Source of the DNA: CANHCC01 sp040381555
GTDB lineage: Bacteria > Bacteroidota > Bacteroidia > J057 > RFSG01
Reading direction: 5' to 3'
NCBI GenBank assembly: GCA_040381555.1
Contig: JBEIHC010000045.1
Coordinates: 1 to 21,449, forward strand
Length of the DNA stretch: 21,449 nucleotides
A program made the position numbers and the translations under genes. How positions within the stretch are numbered: position 1 is the stretch's first letter; every line of letters starts with the position of its first letter. The notes under the pieces are model-generated. The model had not been told where the DNA came from. It saw only the letters and a list, made by a program, of their open reading frames with translations, and did not search any database. This document shows positions 1-7,391 of the stretch, piece by piece.

Positions 1-166
1 AAACTGGGGTTTACCCTAAACTGGGGTTTACCCTAAACCGAGGTTTACCCTAAACCGAGGTTTACCCTAAACCGGGGTTTACCCTAAACCGAGGTTTACC
101 CTAAACCGGGGTTTACCCTAAACCGAGGTTTACCCTAAACCGGGGTTTACCCTAAACTGGGGTTTA
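1..166. repeat. 17-bp palindromic tandem array, about 9.8 copies
   Basis: The unit is AAACYGRGGTTTACCCT. Nine full copies start at 1, 18, 35, 52, 69, 86, 103, 120 and 137, and a 13-bp partial copy runs 154-166. Copies differ only at the C/T and A/G positions: two CTGG copies, then CCGA twice, then CCGG and CCGA alternating, then CTGG again. The alternation suggests duplication of a 34-bp double unit. Each junction forms the inverted repeat GGTTTA-CCC-TAAACC (6-bp stem, 3-nt loop). Each CCGA or CCGG unit also holds TAAACC-NN-GGTTTA, so every arm can pair left or right. The array lies beyond the 3' end of the DUF2867 gene and touches the window edge, so its true length is unknown. It shares its architecture with the 7139-7370 array. 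Confidence 0.97.
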
Positions 167-481
167 TGGAATAATCCCTTGCATTTAAACAACATTAATA
201 TGTCTGTAATTCAGCAATAGTAAGTATTTATACTTTCTGAGTACGCCCTAATTAAATCTTAGAAATACCCTCTCCCGCCCCTCTCCATTGGCGAAGGCTT
301 CAAACCCTCTGCCCACAACAATCATGTCCAGAATTTCATTAAATAAAACGGATTTTCTGAATCATTTACTATTCCTAAACTTTGGGAAATGGTCCTATCA
401 AACTCACAAAAAAGATGAAGAACCAAACAATTTTTCTTCCCCTTGGCAAAAACTCTTATATAACTGAGAGATAAAACCCTT
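167..481. other. Intergenic stretch without a recognisable gene
   Basis: I find no convincing coding frame on either strand; open stretches are short and match no family I know. The first part is AT-rich. A C-rich stretch around 268-322 (purine-rich G/A on the minus strand) includes the small palindrome GAAGGCTTC and stands out from its surroundings, but it is single-copy here. The region lies just after the stop of the minus-strand DUF2867 gene, so it may hold that gene's transcription end. I see no classic stem plus T-tract. Confidence 0.6.
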
Positions 482-1903
482 CTAATCAGCTAATTTATGA
501 ATCATACCACTAAAAATAAACCCATGAAAAGGAAGTACACAATACCAGTACAATCTTCCCCAAAGACCTAAAGGCCTAAAGGTGGCGGTTTGAATTAAGT
601 TATTATTTTCATCAATTCTAAACTCCAGCCATGCCTCACCCGGCAATTTCATTTCAGCATAGAGCAGCAGGCGTTTTTCCTGCTTATCCGCCAACAAAAC
701 GCGCCAAAAATCCAGTGCATCTCCCGAAACGATATCCGTAGCGCTTCGTCTGCCTCTGCGCATACCCACTCCCCCGAATAACTGATCTAAAAATCCCCGA
801 AGTGCCCAAAGCCAATTTGCATAATACCAACCGGTCTTCCCTCCAATTGCCCATATTTTCTCCAAAGCAGTAGTATCTTCCTTTAACCTGAGTGTGCGAA
901 TGTCCTTAAAACATCCGTTGGAGGGAACTTCAATAAATTTAGAAATTCCTTCCCGAAGTAAATCACTGGTTTGGGCATCCTTCCAACTGGAAAGTACCTG
1001 ATTCTGCTCGATCTTATCGAAGGCAAGCCTAAGTGAGGTATTATAATCTATTGGATGAATAGTTAATAGTTGAGCTAAATTATTAGGCTTACAAATCACC
1101 TCCACTTTCATACTATTGACCAAATTTTTTGCCAATGAATAGGAGGTAGCAGTAACAAAGTATAACCAATAGGAGGAAATTCTAGGCGTCATTACAGGTA
1201 CAATTAAAATGCGTCTTTTCAAGCCTCTTATTTTTGCGAACTGAAGCAACATTTCTTTATAACTGAGTATATCCGGCCCTCCAATATCATAGCTCTGATT
1301 AAATGTTTCTTCTTGTCCAATCACTCCTATTAAAAAATCTACCACATTCCGAATGGCTATAGGCTGGCATTTTGTATTCAACCAACGAGGAGCAATAATA
1401 AAAGGTAACTTCTCGACCAAATCCCGAATAATCTCAAAGGAAGCACTCCCCGAACCAACAATGATTCCAGCCTTTAAAGTAGTTAAGGCAAAGGATGAAT
1501 CCGCTAATACTGTTTCTACATTTTTTCTGGAGGTTAAATGTTTAGACAATTCCTCCGTATTACTGATTCCACTTAAATAAATTACCTGTTTGGCTTGAGT
1601 TTCTTGGATTCGATTTTTAAAATTTGTGGCGCATATTTCTTCCATATCTTCAAAATCACCCAGTGAGGTTGACATGGAATGAATGAGATAATAGGCGATT
1701 TCAATGTCATGCGGAATCTGTTGCAAACTTTTCGCATCCAAAAAATCAACCTCAATTATAGTTAGATTGGATGAATCATAATTGCGATTCTTAAATCTTC
1801 TTTTATCCCGTACACAACAGACAACCTCATGCCCCTTTTCCAATAAAACAGGCAATAATCTTTGTGCAATGTATCCGGTAACACCCGTTAATAAAACTTT
1901 CAT
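482..1903 (-). CDS. NAD(P)-binding SDR-like protein with C-terminal DUF2867 domain
   Basis: The 473-residue protein has two parts. The N-terminal part is an atypical short-chain dehydrogenase / NmrA-like Rossmann fold, opening MKVLLTGVTGYIA with GxxGxxA at residues 7-13. The C-terminal part, roughly residues 330-470, matches DUF2867: RRGRR, then GDALDFWRV near 394-402, AEMKLPGEAWLEF, and a closing FRPLGLWGRLYWY..LPFHGFIFSGM near 442-467. Family members are annotated as NAD(P)H-binding or complex I NDUFA9-like proteins, but their substrate is not established. I chose the ATG at 1903 because the Rossmann strand starts there; an in-frame ATG at 1957 would add 18 residues with no family support. 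The long 5' gap suggests the gene is transcribed alone. Family assignment is firm; the reaction is unknown. Confidence 0.88.
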   Translation of the reverse strand: MKVLLTGVTGYIAQRLLPVLLEKGHEVVCCVRDKRRFKNRNYDSSNLTIIEVDFLDAKSLQQIPHDIEIAYYLIHSMSTSLGDFEDMEEICATNFKNRIQETQAKQVIYLSGISNTEELSKHLTSRKNVETVLADSSFALTTLKAGIIVGSGSASFEIIRDLVEKLPFIIAPRWLNTKCQPIAIRNVVDFLIGVIGQEETFNQSYDIGGPDILSYKEMLLQFAKIRGLKRRILIVPVMTPRISSYWLYFVTATSYSLAKNLVNSMKVEVICKPNNLAQLLTIHPIDYNTSLRLAFDKIEQNQVLSSWKDAQTSDLLREGISKFIEVPSNGCFKDIRTLRLKEDTTALEKIWAIGGKTGWYYANWLWALRGFLDQLFGGVGMRRGRRSATDIVSGDALDFWRVLLADKQEKRLLLYAEMKLPGEAWLEFRIDENNNLIQTATFRPLGLWGRLYWYCVLPFHGFIFSGMIHKLAD

Positions 1904-2206
1904 CTTTTCATTCTCATTAAGCAAAAACAAGGTACACTTATAGAATTTTTCTATCAATCAACAGTCAGGTAGGGCAGATTGTTCATTCTTCTTTACTAAG
2001 GTAGCATATTTTATGATTGAACTCAATCTTGCACCAAATAAACTAAAATGCGAGATTAGGCACCTACAAAAAATCCTGTAAATACAGTTGGGGAAGGAGT
2101 CTTAAAGATAAAAAGTAAGATCAATTGACAATAGAGAATGGGACGAAGAATATTTCAATACACAGAAGAAAAAAAAATTTGTAGGGGATATTAAAATGAG
2201 ATTGTA
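1904..2206. other. Intergenic region upstream of the DUF2867 gene
   Basis: This is about 300 bases of AT-rich DNA with no credible gene. A small hairpin, ATAGAA-TTT-TTCTAT, sits at 1940-1954, inside what would be the leader of the minus-strand DUF2867 gene. I found no good TAnnTTTG promoter box for that gene. The right part is the 3' flank of the MscS-like gene and contains an A-rich run near 2169-2177, but no clear terminator. Confidence 0.5.
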
Positions 2207-2716
2207 TTATGAATCTATATTCTTCTTTATCATTTTTTGAATGAATAAATTATTGGGTATCGTTATTTGCTCATTGTTCGGTGTTTTTAAGATTACGAAA
2301 AAAAGGCCAACATCACTCACTCTTCCTTCAATCTCATAATCTTTATCTATAATAATTATGGTATCATCCAGTTTAATCGGATGGTTAAAGAAAATTATTA
2401 TTCCAGAGGTAATATTGGATAGAATAGACCATTGGGCAAAAAATGCGATGCCCATAATCGTCAACAACGAGCCAATAAAAACAGCTAGTTCCGATTGGTC
2501 TACCCCAAAGACAGAAAAAACTATTGTGAGCAACACTGAAAGAGCGGTTAAATTTATTGCCTTCTTGACAATTTTCCCCCTCGTCTTATTTGTATTGTTA
2601 TTTTCAACTATTTTGTCAATGCTACGATTTATTAGTATTCTGAACAATAAATATACAAAAAGCGCAATGATTGTTTCAATTATCTGTAATTGCATAGGCT
2701 GCATAATTAGTTTCAT
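2207..2716 (-). CDS. Short MscS-family mechanosensitive channel protein
   Basis: The 169-residue membrane protein has three hydrophobic segments, at about 9-29, 52-72 and 76-110. The last resembles the MscS pore helix and the start of its beta domain: small residues in GSLLTIMGIAFFAQ, then SNITSGIIIFFNHPIKLDD, the usual position of the family's 'F.P..vGD' turn. A compact beta domain follows (EIEGRVSDVGLFFVILKT, then ITIPNN), matching the family's 'G.V..I....T.l....g..v.iPN' pattern. Family role: a tension-gated channel releasing solutes on hypo-osmotic shock. It is much shorter than E. coli MscS (286 aa) and lacks the large C-terminal alpha/beta cage. The start at 2716 is the first ATG after a stop; ATGs at residues 5 and 8 are possible alternatives. 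An antisense open frame covers most of the gene but shows no family features. Confidence 0.8.
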   Translation of the reverse strand: MKLIMQPMQLQIIETIIALFVYLLFRILINRSIDKIVENNNTNKTRGKIVKKAINLTALSVLLTIVFSVFGVDQSELAVFIGSLLTIMGIAFFAQWSILSNITSGIIIFFNHPIKLDDTIIIIDKDYEIEGRVSDVGLFFVILKTPNNEQITIPNNLFIQKMIKKNIDS

Positions 2717-2811
2717 CTATATCGTCAAATATCCAACTCAAAATCCCTTCGAAAAAATCTTCCCTAAACAGGAAAGAATTCATTCAACATTCGGGAATTA
2801 TATTTTAGTGT

Positions 2812-2841
2812 CAAATTTACAAAAATATCTTGTTGGGACAG
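2812..2841 (-). promoter_or_regulatory. Candidate promoter for the MscS-like gene
   Basis: On the minus strand TAAATTTG (2819-2812) matches the Bacteroidota -7 box TAnnTTTG. A CTG (2841-2839) lies 19 bases upstream at the -33 position, where TTG is the consensus. A second overlapping match, TATTTTTG (2827-2820), lacks a -33 partner. The predicted leader would be roughly 90 nt. No expression data support this, and AT-rich DNA gives chance matches. Confidence 0.35.
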
Positions 2842-2960
2842 TTAGTTAGATTAAAGGGCCCTTCGCCGTTTTTAGCAGGTAATTTAAATTCCCGTCTTTT
2901 ATATAAGGTGAATTATAATTAATCCCGTTAAAAAGGAATTATTTACTGTGTACGATTAAA

Positions 2961-3497
2961 TTATTTCTTCCTCGAACTCCACTGAATCCAACCTACCCAC
3001 AACCCAAAAATTGCAGCATACATTAAAGCCGTGAATAAATATTTATGATTAAAATCTGTCCATTTATAATGAAAGTACCAAGTCCAGGTAAGGCCAACTA
3101 TTCGGAAAATATTTAAAATAAAAATGAGTAAAATTCCCAGACTGATATAAATTACCTTCTGACGAATTTTTCCTGGGAATGCTAATATAAACCCCGAAAA
3201 CAAGACCATTAAACTTAGAGAATTACATCCATGTCCTACATTCACCACCCGCATCCCATTGGCTACATGATGAATAATAACATTCTGATTCTCCGGATTA
3301 ATAGACCAATAAACCGGTAATATATTGGTAAAATTTAATACTTCCGCAGCGAGAATGGTGGAAGCGAGCGTAAAATAATTATGTACCTCGGTATGGGGTA
3401 AAATCCAAAATTCAAAGATAAAATACCAAGACAAATAAATCCCGACAGCTACGCTAACAAATCGAATGATTCGTTTTTGATCCGGATTTAAGGGCAT
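2961..3497 (-). CDS. Exosortase/archaeosortase-family membrane protease-transpeptidase (orphan)
   Basis: The 178-residue polytopic membrane protein carries the exosortase active-site pattern: Cys91 in VGHGCNSLSLMVLFSG, Arg132 in ILNIFRIVGL, and His151 in DFNHKYLFTALMYAAIF. In known exosortases this Cys-Arg-His triad cleaves C-terminal sorting signals of exported proteins. Hydrophobic segments lie at about 11-31, 42-60, 90-108, 113-133 and 153-173. Its size fits the small Bacteroidota exosortases (XrtF-like forms are about 180 aa), but I cannot assign a subtype. No protein in the window ends in a PEP-CTERM-like or other obvious sorting tail. The gene starts 46 nt after lpdA and may be transcribed with it. 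Family placement is good; substrate is unknown. Confidence 0.85.
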   Translation of the reverse strand: MPLNPDQKRIIRFVSVAVGIYLSWYFIFEFWILPHTEVHNYFTLASTILAAEVLNFTNILPVYWSINPENQNVIIHHVANGMRVVNVGHGCNSLSLMVLFSGFILAFPGKIRQKVIYISLGILLIFILNIFRIVGLTWTWYFHYKWTDFNHKYLFTALMYAAIFGLWVGWIQWSSRKK

Positions 3498-3543
3498 TCT
3501 AAAAATGGATAAAATTCACAACAAAGAGCCGACCGTGTCTTAA

Positions 3544-4950
3544 TTATAGATGAATGTATCTTGCCCCAGTAGCGCCCAAGGCGGCTTCCTTCACCGCTTC
3601 TGCAAAAGTGGGATGGGCATGAGAGAACATCCCCAAATCTTCTGCTGAAGCACGGAATTCAAGAGCAACTACCGCTTCTGCTATCACATCTGCCATTCTG
3701 GGTCCTATTCCATGCACCCCAAGTAATTCATCCGTTTCTTTATGAGAAATAACTTTTACAAAACCATCGGTATCCATAGAAGCTCTCGCTCTGCCTAATG
3801 CCTTAAAGGGGAAAGTACCTGTTTTATAAGGAGTGCCATTGGCTTTCAATTCTTCTTCTGTATATCCTACCCCTGCTACTTCAGGCCAAGTGTACACTAC
3901 ATTGGGAATACAATGATAACTGATATGGGGATGTTGCCCAGCAATAGTTTCAGCGACAAACACGCCTTCATCGGATGCCTTATGTGCAAGCATAGCGCCC
4001 CGCACAACATCGCCAATCGCATAAATTCCCGGAACGGAGGTTTCTAATTTTTCATTTACCGGTATACGGCCTCTTTCATCTACGGTTATGCCTGCCTTTT
4101 CCAAACCCAAACTATCTGTATAAGGCTTACGACCAATAGATATCAAACAATAATCCCCTGTGAACTTCACTTCCTCCCCTGCCTTATTACTGGCAGTAAC
4201 CGTAACTTGGTTTTTCTTTACTTCCGCACCAGTCACTTTGTGTTGGAAAAAGAACTCAAAGCCCAAGTGATTTTTCAAAACTTTTTGCAATTCTTTTCCC
4301 AAGCTTTTATCCATGGCAGGAATTAATCCATCCGTATATTCAATCACACTGACCTTAGAGCCCAAACGGGCATAAACGGAGCCTAACTCCAAGCCTATCA
4401 CGCCTCCCCCAATTACCATTAAATGCTTGGGTATTTCGGTTAGTTTTAGCGCTTCTGTAGAAGTGATAATTCTATTTTTATCAATATCTACTCCTGGTAA
4501 ACTGGCGGGCTTAGATCCTGTAGCAATAATAATTTTCTCTCCTTGAATAACTTGAGTATTGCCATCTGGCTTTTTGATAAACACTTCTTTGCTATTCTGA
4601 AAAGTACCATGGCCTTGGTACACATCGATTTTATTCTTCTTCATCAAAAAGCTCACGCCGTCACAGGTGTTTTTGACCACATCATCTTTCCGGGAAATCA
4701 TTTGCTTCAAATCCACTTTCAAGCCACTTACCTGAATGCCATGCGTCGCGAACGAATGACTGGCATTGTAAAAATGCTCGGACGAATCCAATAATGCTTT
4801 AGAGGGAATACAGCCTACATTCAAACAGGTACCGCCAAGGGTAGGGTATTTCTCAATGATTGCTGTTTTCAATCCCAATTGAGCACAACGAATTGCGGCC
4901 ACATACCCCCCGGGCCCTGAACCAATAACTATAACCTGATAAGCTGACAT
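3544..4950 (-). CDS. lpdA: Dihydrolipoyl dehydrogenase (E3)
   Basis: This FAD flavoprotein reoxidises dihydrolipoamide on E2 proteins of pyruvate, 2-oxoglutarate and branched-chain dehydrogenase complexes and on glycine-cleavage H protein, forming NADH (EC 1.8.1.4). In the 468-residue form it shows FAD-binding GSGPGG (10-15), redox-active Cys42 and Cys47 in GGTCLNVGCIPSK, the NAD-binding VIGGGVIGLELG, the second FAD motif YAIGDV, and the catalytic His446/Glu451 pair in HAHPTFAEA. Length is normal. I chose the ATG at 4950; a TTG three codons upstream would add only MSN. None of its partner E1/E2 subunits is in the window, as is common for a shared E3 gene. A TAACTTTG box lies just upstream. 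Confidence 0.97.
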   Translation of the reverse strand: MSAYQVIVIGSGPGGYVAAIRCAQLGLKTAIIEKYPTLGGTCLNVGCIPSKALLDSSEHFYNASHSFATHGIQVSGLKVDLKQMISRKDDVVKNTCDGVSFLMKKNKIDVYQGHGTFQNSKEVFIKKPDGNTQVIQGEKIIIATGSKPASLPGVDIDKNRIITSTEALKLTEIPKHLMVIGGGVIGLELGSVYARLGSKVSVIEYTDGLIPAMDKSLGKELQKVLKNHLGFEFFFQHKVTGAEVKKNQVTVTASNKAGEEVKFTGDYCLISIGRKPYTDSLGLEKAGITVDERGRIPVNEKLETSVPGIYAIGDVVRGAMLAHKASDEGVFVAETIAGQHPHISYHCIPNVVYTWPEVAGVGYTEEELKANGTPYKTGTFPFKALGRARASMDTDGFVKVISHKETDELLGVHGIGPRMADVIAEAVVALEFRASAEDLGMFSHAHPTFAEAVKEAALGATGARYIHL

Positions 4951-4972
4951 ATTCGACAAATAAAACTTGCCG

Positions 4973-4980
4973 CAAAGTTA
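4973..4980 (-). promoter_or_regulatory. Candidate -7 box for lpdA
   Basis: TAACTTTG on the minus strand matches the Bacteroidota TAnnTTTG -7 consensus and lies 22 bases before the lpdA ATG. At the expected -33 position there is a CTG rather than TTG. A second TAGCTTTG lies about 20 bases further upstream (around 4993-5000). It would let lpdA be transcribed independently of the upstream hypothetical gene. Confidence 0.4.
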
Positions 4981-5025
4981 ATGAATCTGAGCCAAAGCTA
5001 CAGACTTTGAGTCCGCTGATTCTTC

Positions 5026-6366
5026 TTAACCTTCAGTATCGTACCGGTTTCGGACAATTTGTATAAATTCCTGTAATAAGGAATCATCCTCTTTGAGATT
5101 ATTAGGCTGAATGAGCTTTTCATTCAACAGTTTATTCGCTTGTTCCCAAGAATGGGTAGTGTTAATCTCCTGAACAAATGCACGAAACTGAACATTATTG
5201 CCCAAGAAAATCTTTTGAGAAAATTGAAACTGCTTATGAATCGGAATATTATCAAGGCTAATGGGGCCTCTTTTCCCGGTGGATGGCTGGGATTCAGAAG
5301 TTTTTTGTTGAAATAAATCTGCCAATGTTTGGGGTTTTTCCTCTTCTACCTCTTTGGGAGAGTTAATTTCTTCTAAGGAATCTAGAGCCTTATCTGTTTC
5401 ACTCATTTTAAGGCTATTAGACATATTCGAAATAGGGCTAACTTGCTCTGAAGAAACCTCCTCTGAAACAGTTGGTTGTGTTTTCTCGGATTCCTCGTTA
5501 ATAATGGCTTCGGAAGGGGGGATTGGTTTATCTTCGAATTCAGGCTCAGTCTGCACACTATTTTCCTCTTCTTGAACAAATTGAGAAGGAGCCTCATGGG
5601 AAGGAGAATCTTTCAATTCTTCCTGAATTGCTTCTTCAACCTGGAAAGCGGACTCGGATAAGGGAATAATAGCTTCCTCCCGATTGGGCCCAGGAGGCAA
5701 CTCGGGCATGGGAATGCTACCATCGGCTGTTCGGGCAATTTCGAATAAATCTTTATCTGCTAAGCGACGGAATAACTCCCTCCGATAAGTTTCAAGACTT
5801 TGTCCCTTCTTTGCAGCCAGGTCTTCAGCTTTGGCAAACTTTTCCAAAAACACCGACTTTCGCACCAAAGGCATGTGCTGATTCTGATGAAATAGAATTA
5901 TACCCTGAATAATAAAATCAAAATAGGCAAAATGGGTGGCATTACGCTCCATCAATACCAAACCAACACTGTCCTTATTGGCAAAATAAAAACTATCAAA
6001 AGTTTCCTCTGGAGAGAGCAACAAGGAAATACAATTAAAGATTGCTTTTTCAACAAAAGGCCTAAAATCTTGCTCACTGATTTGAATATGAGCAGAAAGC
6101 ACACTGAGAAAACCATTCAGAGCCTTGCGTACCTCCTCATGGGAGAAGTCGTAGTGCGGGTGCACCAGACCTGACTGGTATTTATTCCAGTTTTGATGAA
6201 GTTGAAAAAATATAAACTTATTAATCTGTTGATTATCACAGAAATGGAGTATCTCAGGACCTTTAATAAATTTCTTACCGGGCGAAAAAAACCGGCGAAT
6301 ATATTTTTCGGTGAGTTGATTAATCAGAATATTCTGCTCTTCTGCAGGAATAAACAAAGGCTTCAT
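5026..6366 (-). CDS. Conserved Bacteroidota hypothetical protein with two domains joined by an acidic linker
   Basis: I do not recognise a named function. The 446-residue protein has no signal peptide or membrane segment, so it is probably cytoplasmic. Residues 1 to about 225 form a globular, aromatic-rich domain. Residues about 226-360 are a low-complexity linker rich in Glu, Ser, Pro and Gln, likely disordered. The last 80 residues (LADLFQQK, then DNIPIHKQFQFSQKIF, a WEQANKLLNE helix and a final VRNRY) resemble a C-terminal module I associate with unnamed Bacteroidota proteins, whose usual form is 'I.i.ekF.Fi..LF.gd...y..ai..ln'. It is divergent from tdk across a 161-bp gap and 75 bp upstream of lpdA. 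Only 'hypothetical' is justified. Confidence 0.75.
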   Translation of the reverse strand: MKPLFIPAEEQNILINQLTEKYIRRFFSPGKKFIKGPEILHFCDNQQINKFIFFQLHQNWNKYQSGLVHPHYDFSHEEVRKALNGFLSVLSAHIQISEQDFRPFVEKAIFNCISLLLSPEETFDSFYFANKDSVGLVLMERNATHFAYFDFIIQGIILFHQNQHMPLVRKSVFLEKFAKAEDLAAKKGQSLETYRRELFRRLADKDLFEIARTADGSIPMPELPPGPNREEAIIPLSESAFQVEEAIQEELKDSPSHEAPSQFVQEEENSVQTEPEFEDKPIPPSEAIINEESEKTQPTVSEEVSSEQVSPISNMSNSLKMSETDKALDSLEEINSPKEVEEEKPQTLADLFQQKTSESQPSTGKRGPISLDNIPIHKQFQFSQKIFLGNNVQFRAFVQEINTTHSWEQANKLLNEKLIQPNNLKEDDSLLQEFIQIVRNRYDTEG

Positions 6367-6475
6367 AAACGAATGTTTGGCACGAAATTAACACTAAAAC
6401 CAGCAAGGATGGGTTATTCGGGTTAGGAGTTTATACCCCATTTACAGTAAGATGTGGATAAGCCCATTTCAGGGT

Positions 6476-6505
6476 TTGATGTCAGGGAGAATCCCAATAC
6501 TTTTG
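6476..6505 (+). promoter_or_regulatory. Promoter of tdk, consensus Bacteroidota type
   Basis: TTG at 6476-6478 is separated by exactly 19 bases from TACTTTTG at 6498-6505. This fits the TTG-N19-TAnnTTTG pattern of the primary sigma factor of Bacteroidota. Transcription would start near 6511, giving a leader of only about 15-18 nt before the ATG at 6528. It is the best promoter match in the window. Confidence 0.7.
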
Positions 6506-6527
6506 AGGAAGCAAATTACCGACTCGC

Positions 6528-7115
6528 ATGTTTATAGAACACAACCAAAACCCTCGCAATGCCGGGTGGATAGAAGTCATCTGCGGAAGCATGTTTTCCG
6601 GCAAAACAGAAGAACTGATCCGCAGGTTGCGTCGGGCTCAAATTGCCAATCAGAAAGTTGAAATTTTCAAACCTGCGGTTGATACTCGTTATTCTGAAAA
6701 CGAGGTAGTTTCACACAATCAAACCAGTATTCCCTCTACACCAGTTACTGGTTCTCAGCAAATCCTTTTGCTCACGAGTGAGGTAGATGTGGTAGGTATT
6801 GATGAGGCACAATTTTTTGACTCAGAAATTGTCAGTGTGGTACAAACGCTTGCGAATAGAGGATTGAGAGTAATCGTAGCGGGGTTAGACATGGACTACA
6901 CAGGTAAGGCCTTTGGACCGATGCCAGAACTATTGGCGCATGCTGAATTCATAACAAAGGTACATGCGATCTGCATGAAATGTGGCTCCATTGCGAACCA
7001 TAGCTATCGAAAAGTGCCAAAACAAGGGCAGGTTTTATTGGGGGAAAAAGAAGCTTATGAAGCGCGATGCAGAGCCTGCTTTTTGGATGGACAGAGGGAG
7101 GTTTTGGAGGGATGA
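6528..7115 (+). CDS. tdk: Thymidine kinase (type II)
   Basis: This cytoplasmic salvage enzyme phosphorylates thymidine with ATP to dTMP (EC 2.7.1.21). The 195-residue sequence has the P-loop GSMFSGKT at 20-27, Asp92-Glu93 in DEAQFF (Glu as catalytic base), the GLDMDYTGKAFGPMPELLAHAE lid and thymidine-binding segment, and a structural zinc site of four cysteines, Cys149/Cys152 (CMKC) and Cys181/Cys184 (CRAC). Length and the opening MFIEHNQNP..GWIEVICGSMFSGKT are what I expect of Bacteroidota enzymes, supporting the start at 6528. A strong promoter lies directly upstream. The 3' end runs into the 16-bp repeat array, beyond which a large gene converges from the other strand. Confidence 0.97.
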   Translation: MFIEHNQNPRNAGWIEVICGSMFSGKTEELIRRLRRAQIANQKVEIFKPAVDTRYSENEVVSHNQTSIPSTPVTGSQQILLLTSEVDVVGIDEAQFFDSEIVSVVQTLANRGLRVIVAGLDMDYTGKAFGPMPELLAHAEFITKVHAICMKCGSIANHSYRKVPKQGQVLLGEKEAYEARCRACFLDGQREVLEG

Positions 7116-7138
7116 GCTTTACGGGTTGAAGCTGTTAA

Positions 7139-7370
7139 AAGCTTACACCAAGCGGTGTTGACACCAAGCATGGCTTACCCTAAGCGAAGCTTGCACCAAG
7201 CGAAGCTTACCCTAAGCAAAGCTTGCACCAAGCAAAGCTTGCACCAAGCAAAGCTTGCACCAAGCAAAGCTTGCACCAAGCAAAGCTTGCACCAAGCGAA
7301 GCTTACCCTAAGCGAAGCTTGCACCAAGCAATGTTGACACCAAGCGAAACTTACCTTAAGCAAAGCCGCT
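7139..7370. repeat. 16-bp palindromic tandem array between convergent genes
   Basis: Thirteen 16-bp units, consensus AAGCRAAGCTTRCMCY, start at 7150 and repeat every 16 bases to 7357, with decayed partial units on both sides. The five units from 7214 to 7293 are identical. They are flanked symmetrically by GA/ACCCT units (7198, 7294) and then GA/GCACC units (7182, 7310); the outermost units are degenerate. Each junction is an inverted repeat, GCTTA-CCC-TAAGC or GCTTG-CAC-CAAGC, so the A/G and T/C differences are matched. A second symmetry, AAGC-RAA-GCTT, lies inside each unit. The array fills nearly all the 291-bp space between the stops of tdk and the 1547-residue gene, so transcription from either side would enter it. 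The open frames across it are repeat artefacts. Confidence 0.97.
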
Positions 7371-7391
7371 CAATCGAACTCACTCGACTGA
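7370..7391 (-). terminator. Possible hairpin after the stop of the 1547-residue gene
   Basis: Read on the minus strand, TCAGTCGA (7391-7384), a 6-nt loop and TCGATTGA (7377-7370) can form an 8-bp RNA stem with one G-U pair, 15 bases past the stop codon. No T-tract follows, so it would not be a standard intrinsic terminator. The adjoining repeat array offers further hairpins. Confidence 0.3.

Noticed and set aside
1..166. Telomere-like CCCTAAA motif, or a CRISPR array
   Set aside because: CCCTAAA recurs only as part of a 17-bp palindromic unit in otherwise bacterial DNA. There are no unique spacers and no cas genes, so neither interpretation fits.
2358..2849. 163-codon plus-strand frame antisense to the MscS-like gene
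   Set aside because: It has no recognisable domain. The minus strand carries the MscS pore and beta-domain pattern, and hydrophobic stretches here mirror the antisense of membrane codons.
6383..6390. TAATTTCG as a -7 box for the hypothetical gene on the minus strand
   Set aside because: It has a mismatch in the conserved TTTG and no TTG at the right -33 spacing.
7155..7363. Open frames on both strands across the 16-bp array, encoding repeats such as SLHQAKL and SFAWCKL
   Set aside because: A 16-bp unit free of stops gives a 16-residue period in every frame. The frames have no promoter, no RBS and no family match, and they exist only because of the repeat.
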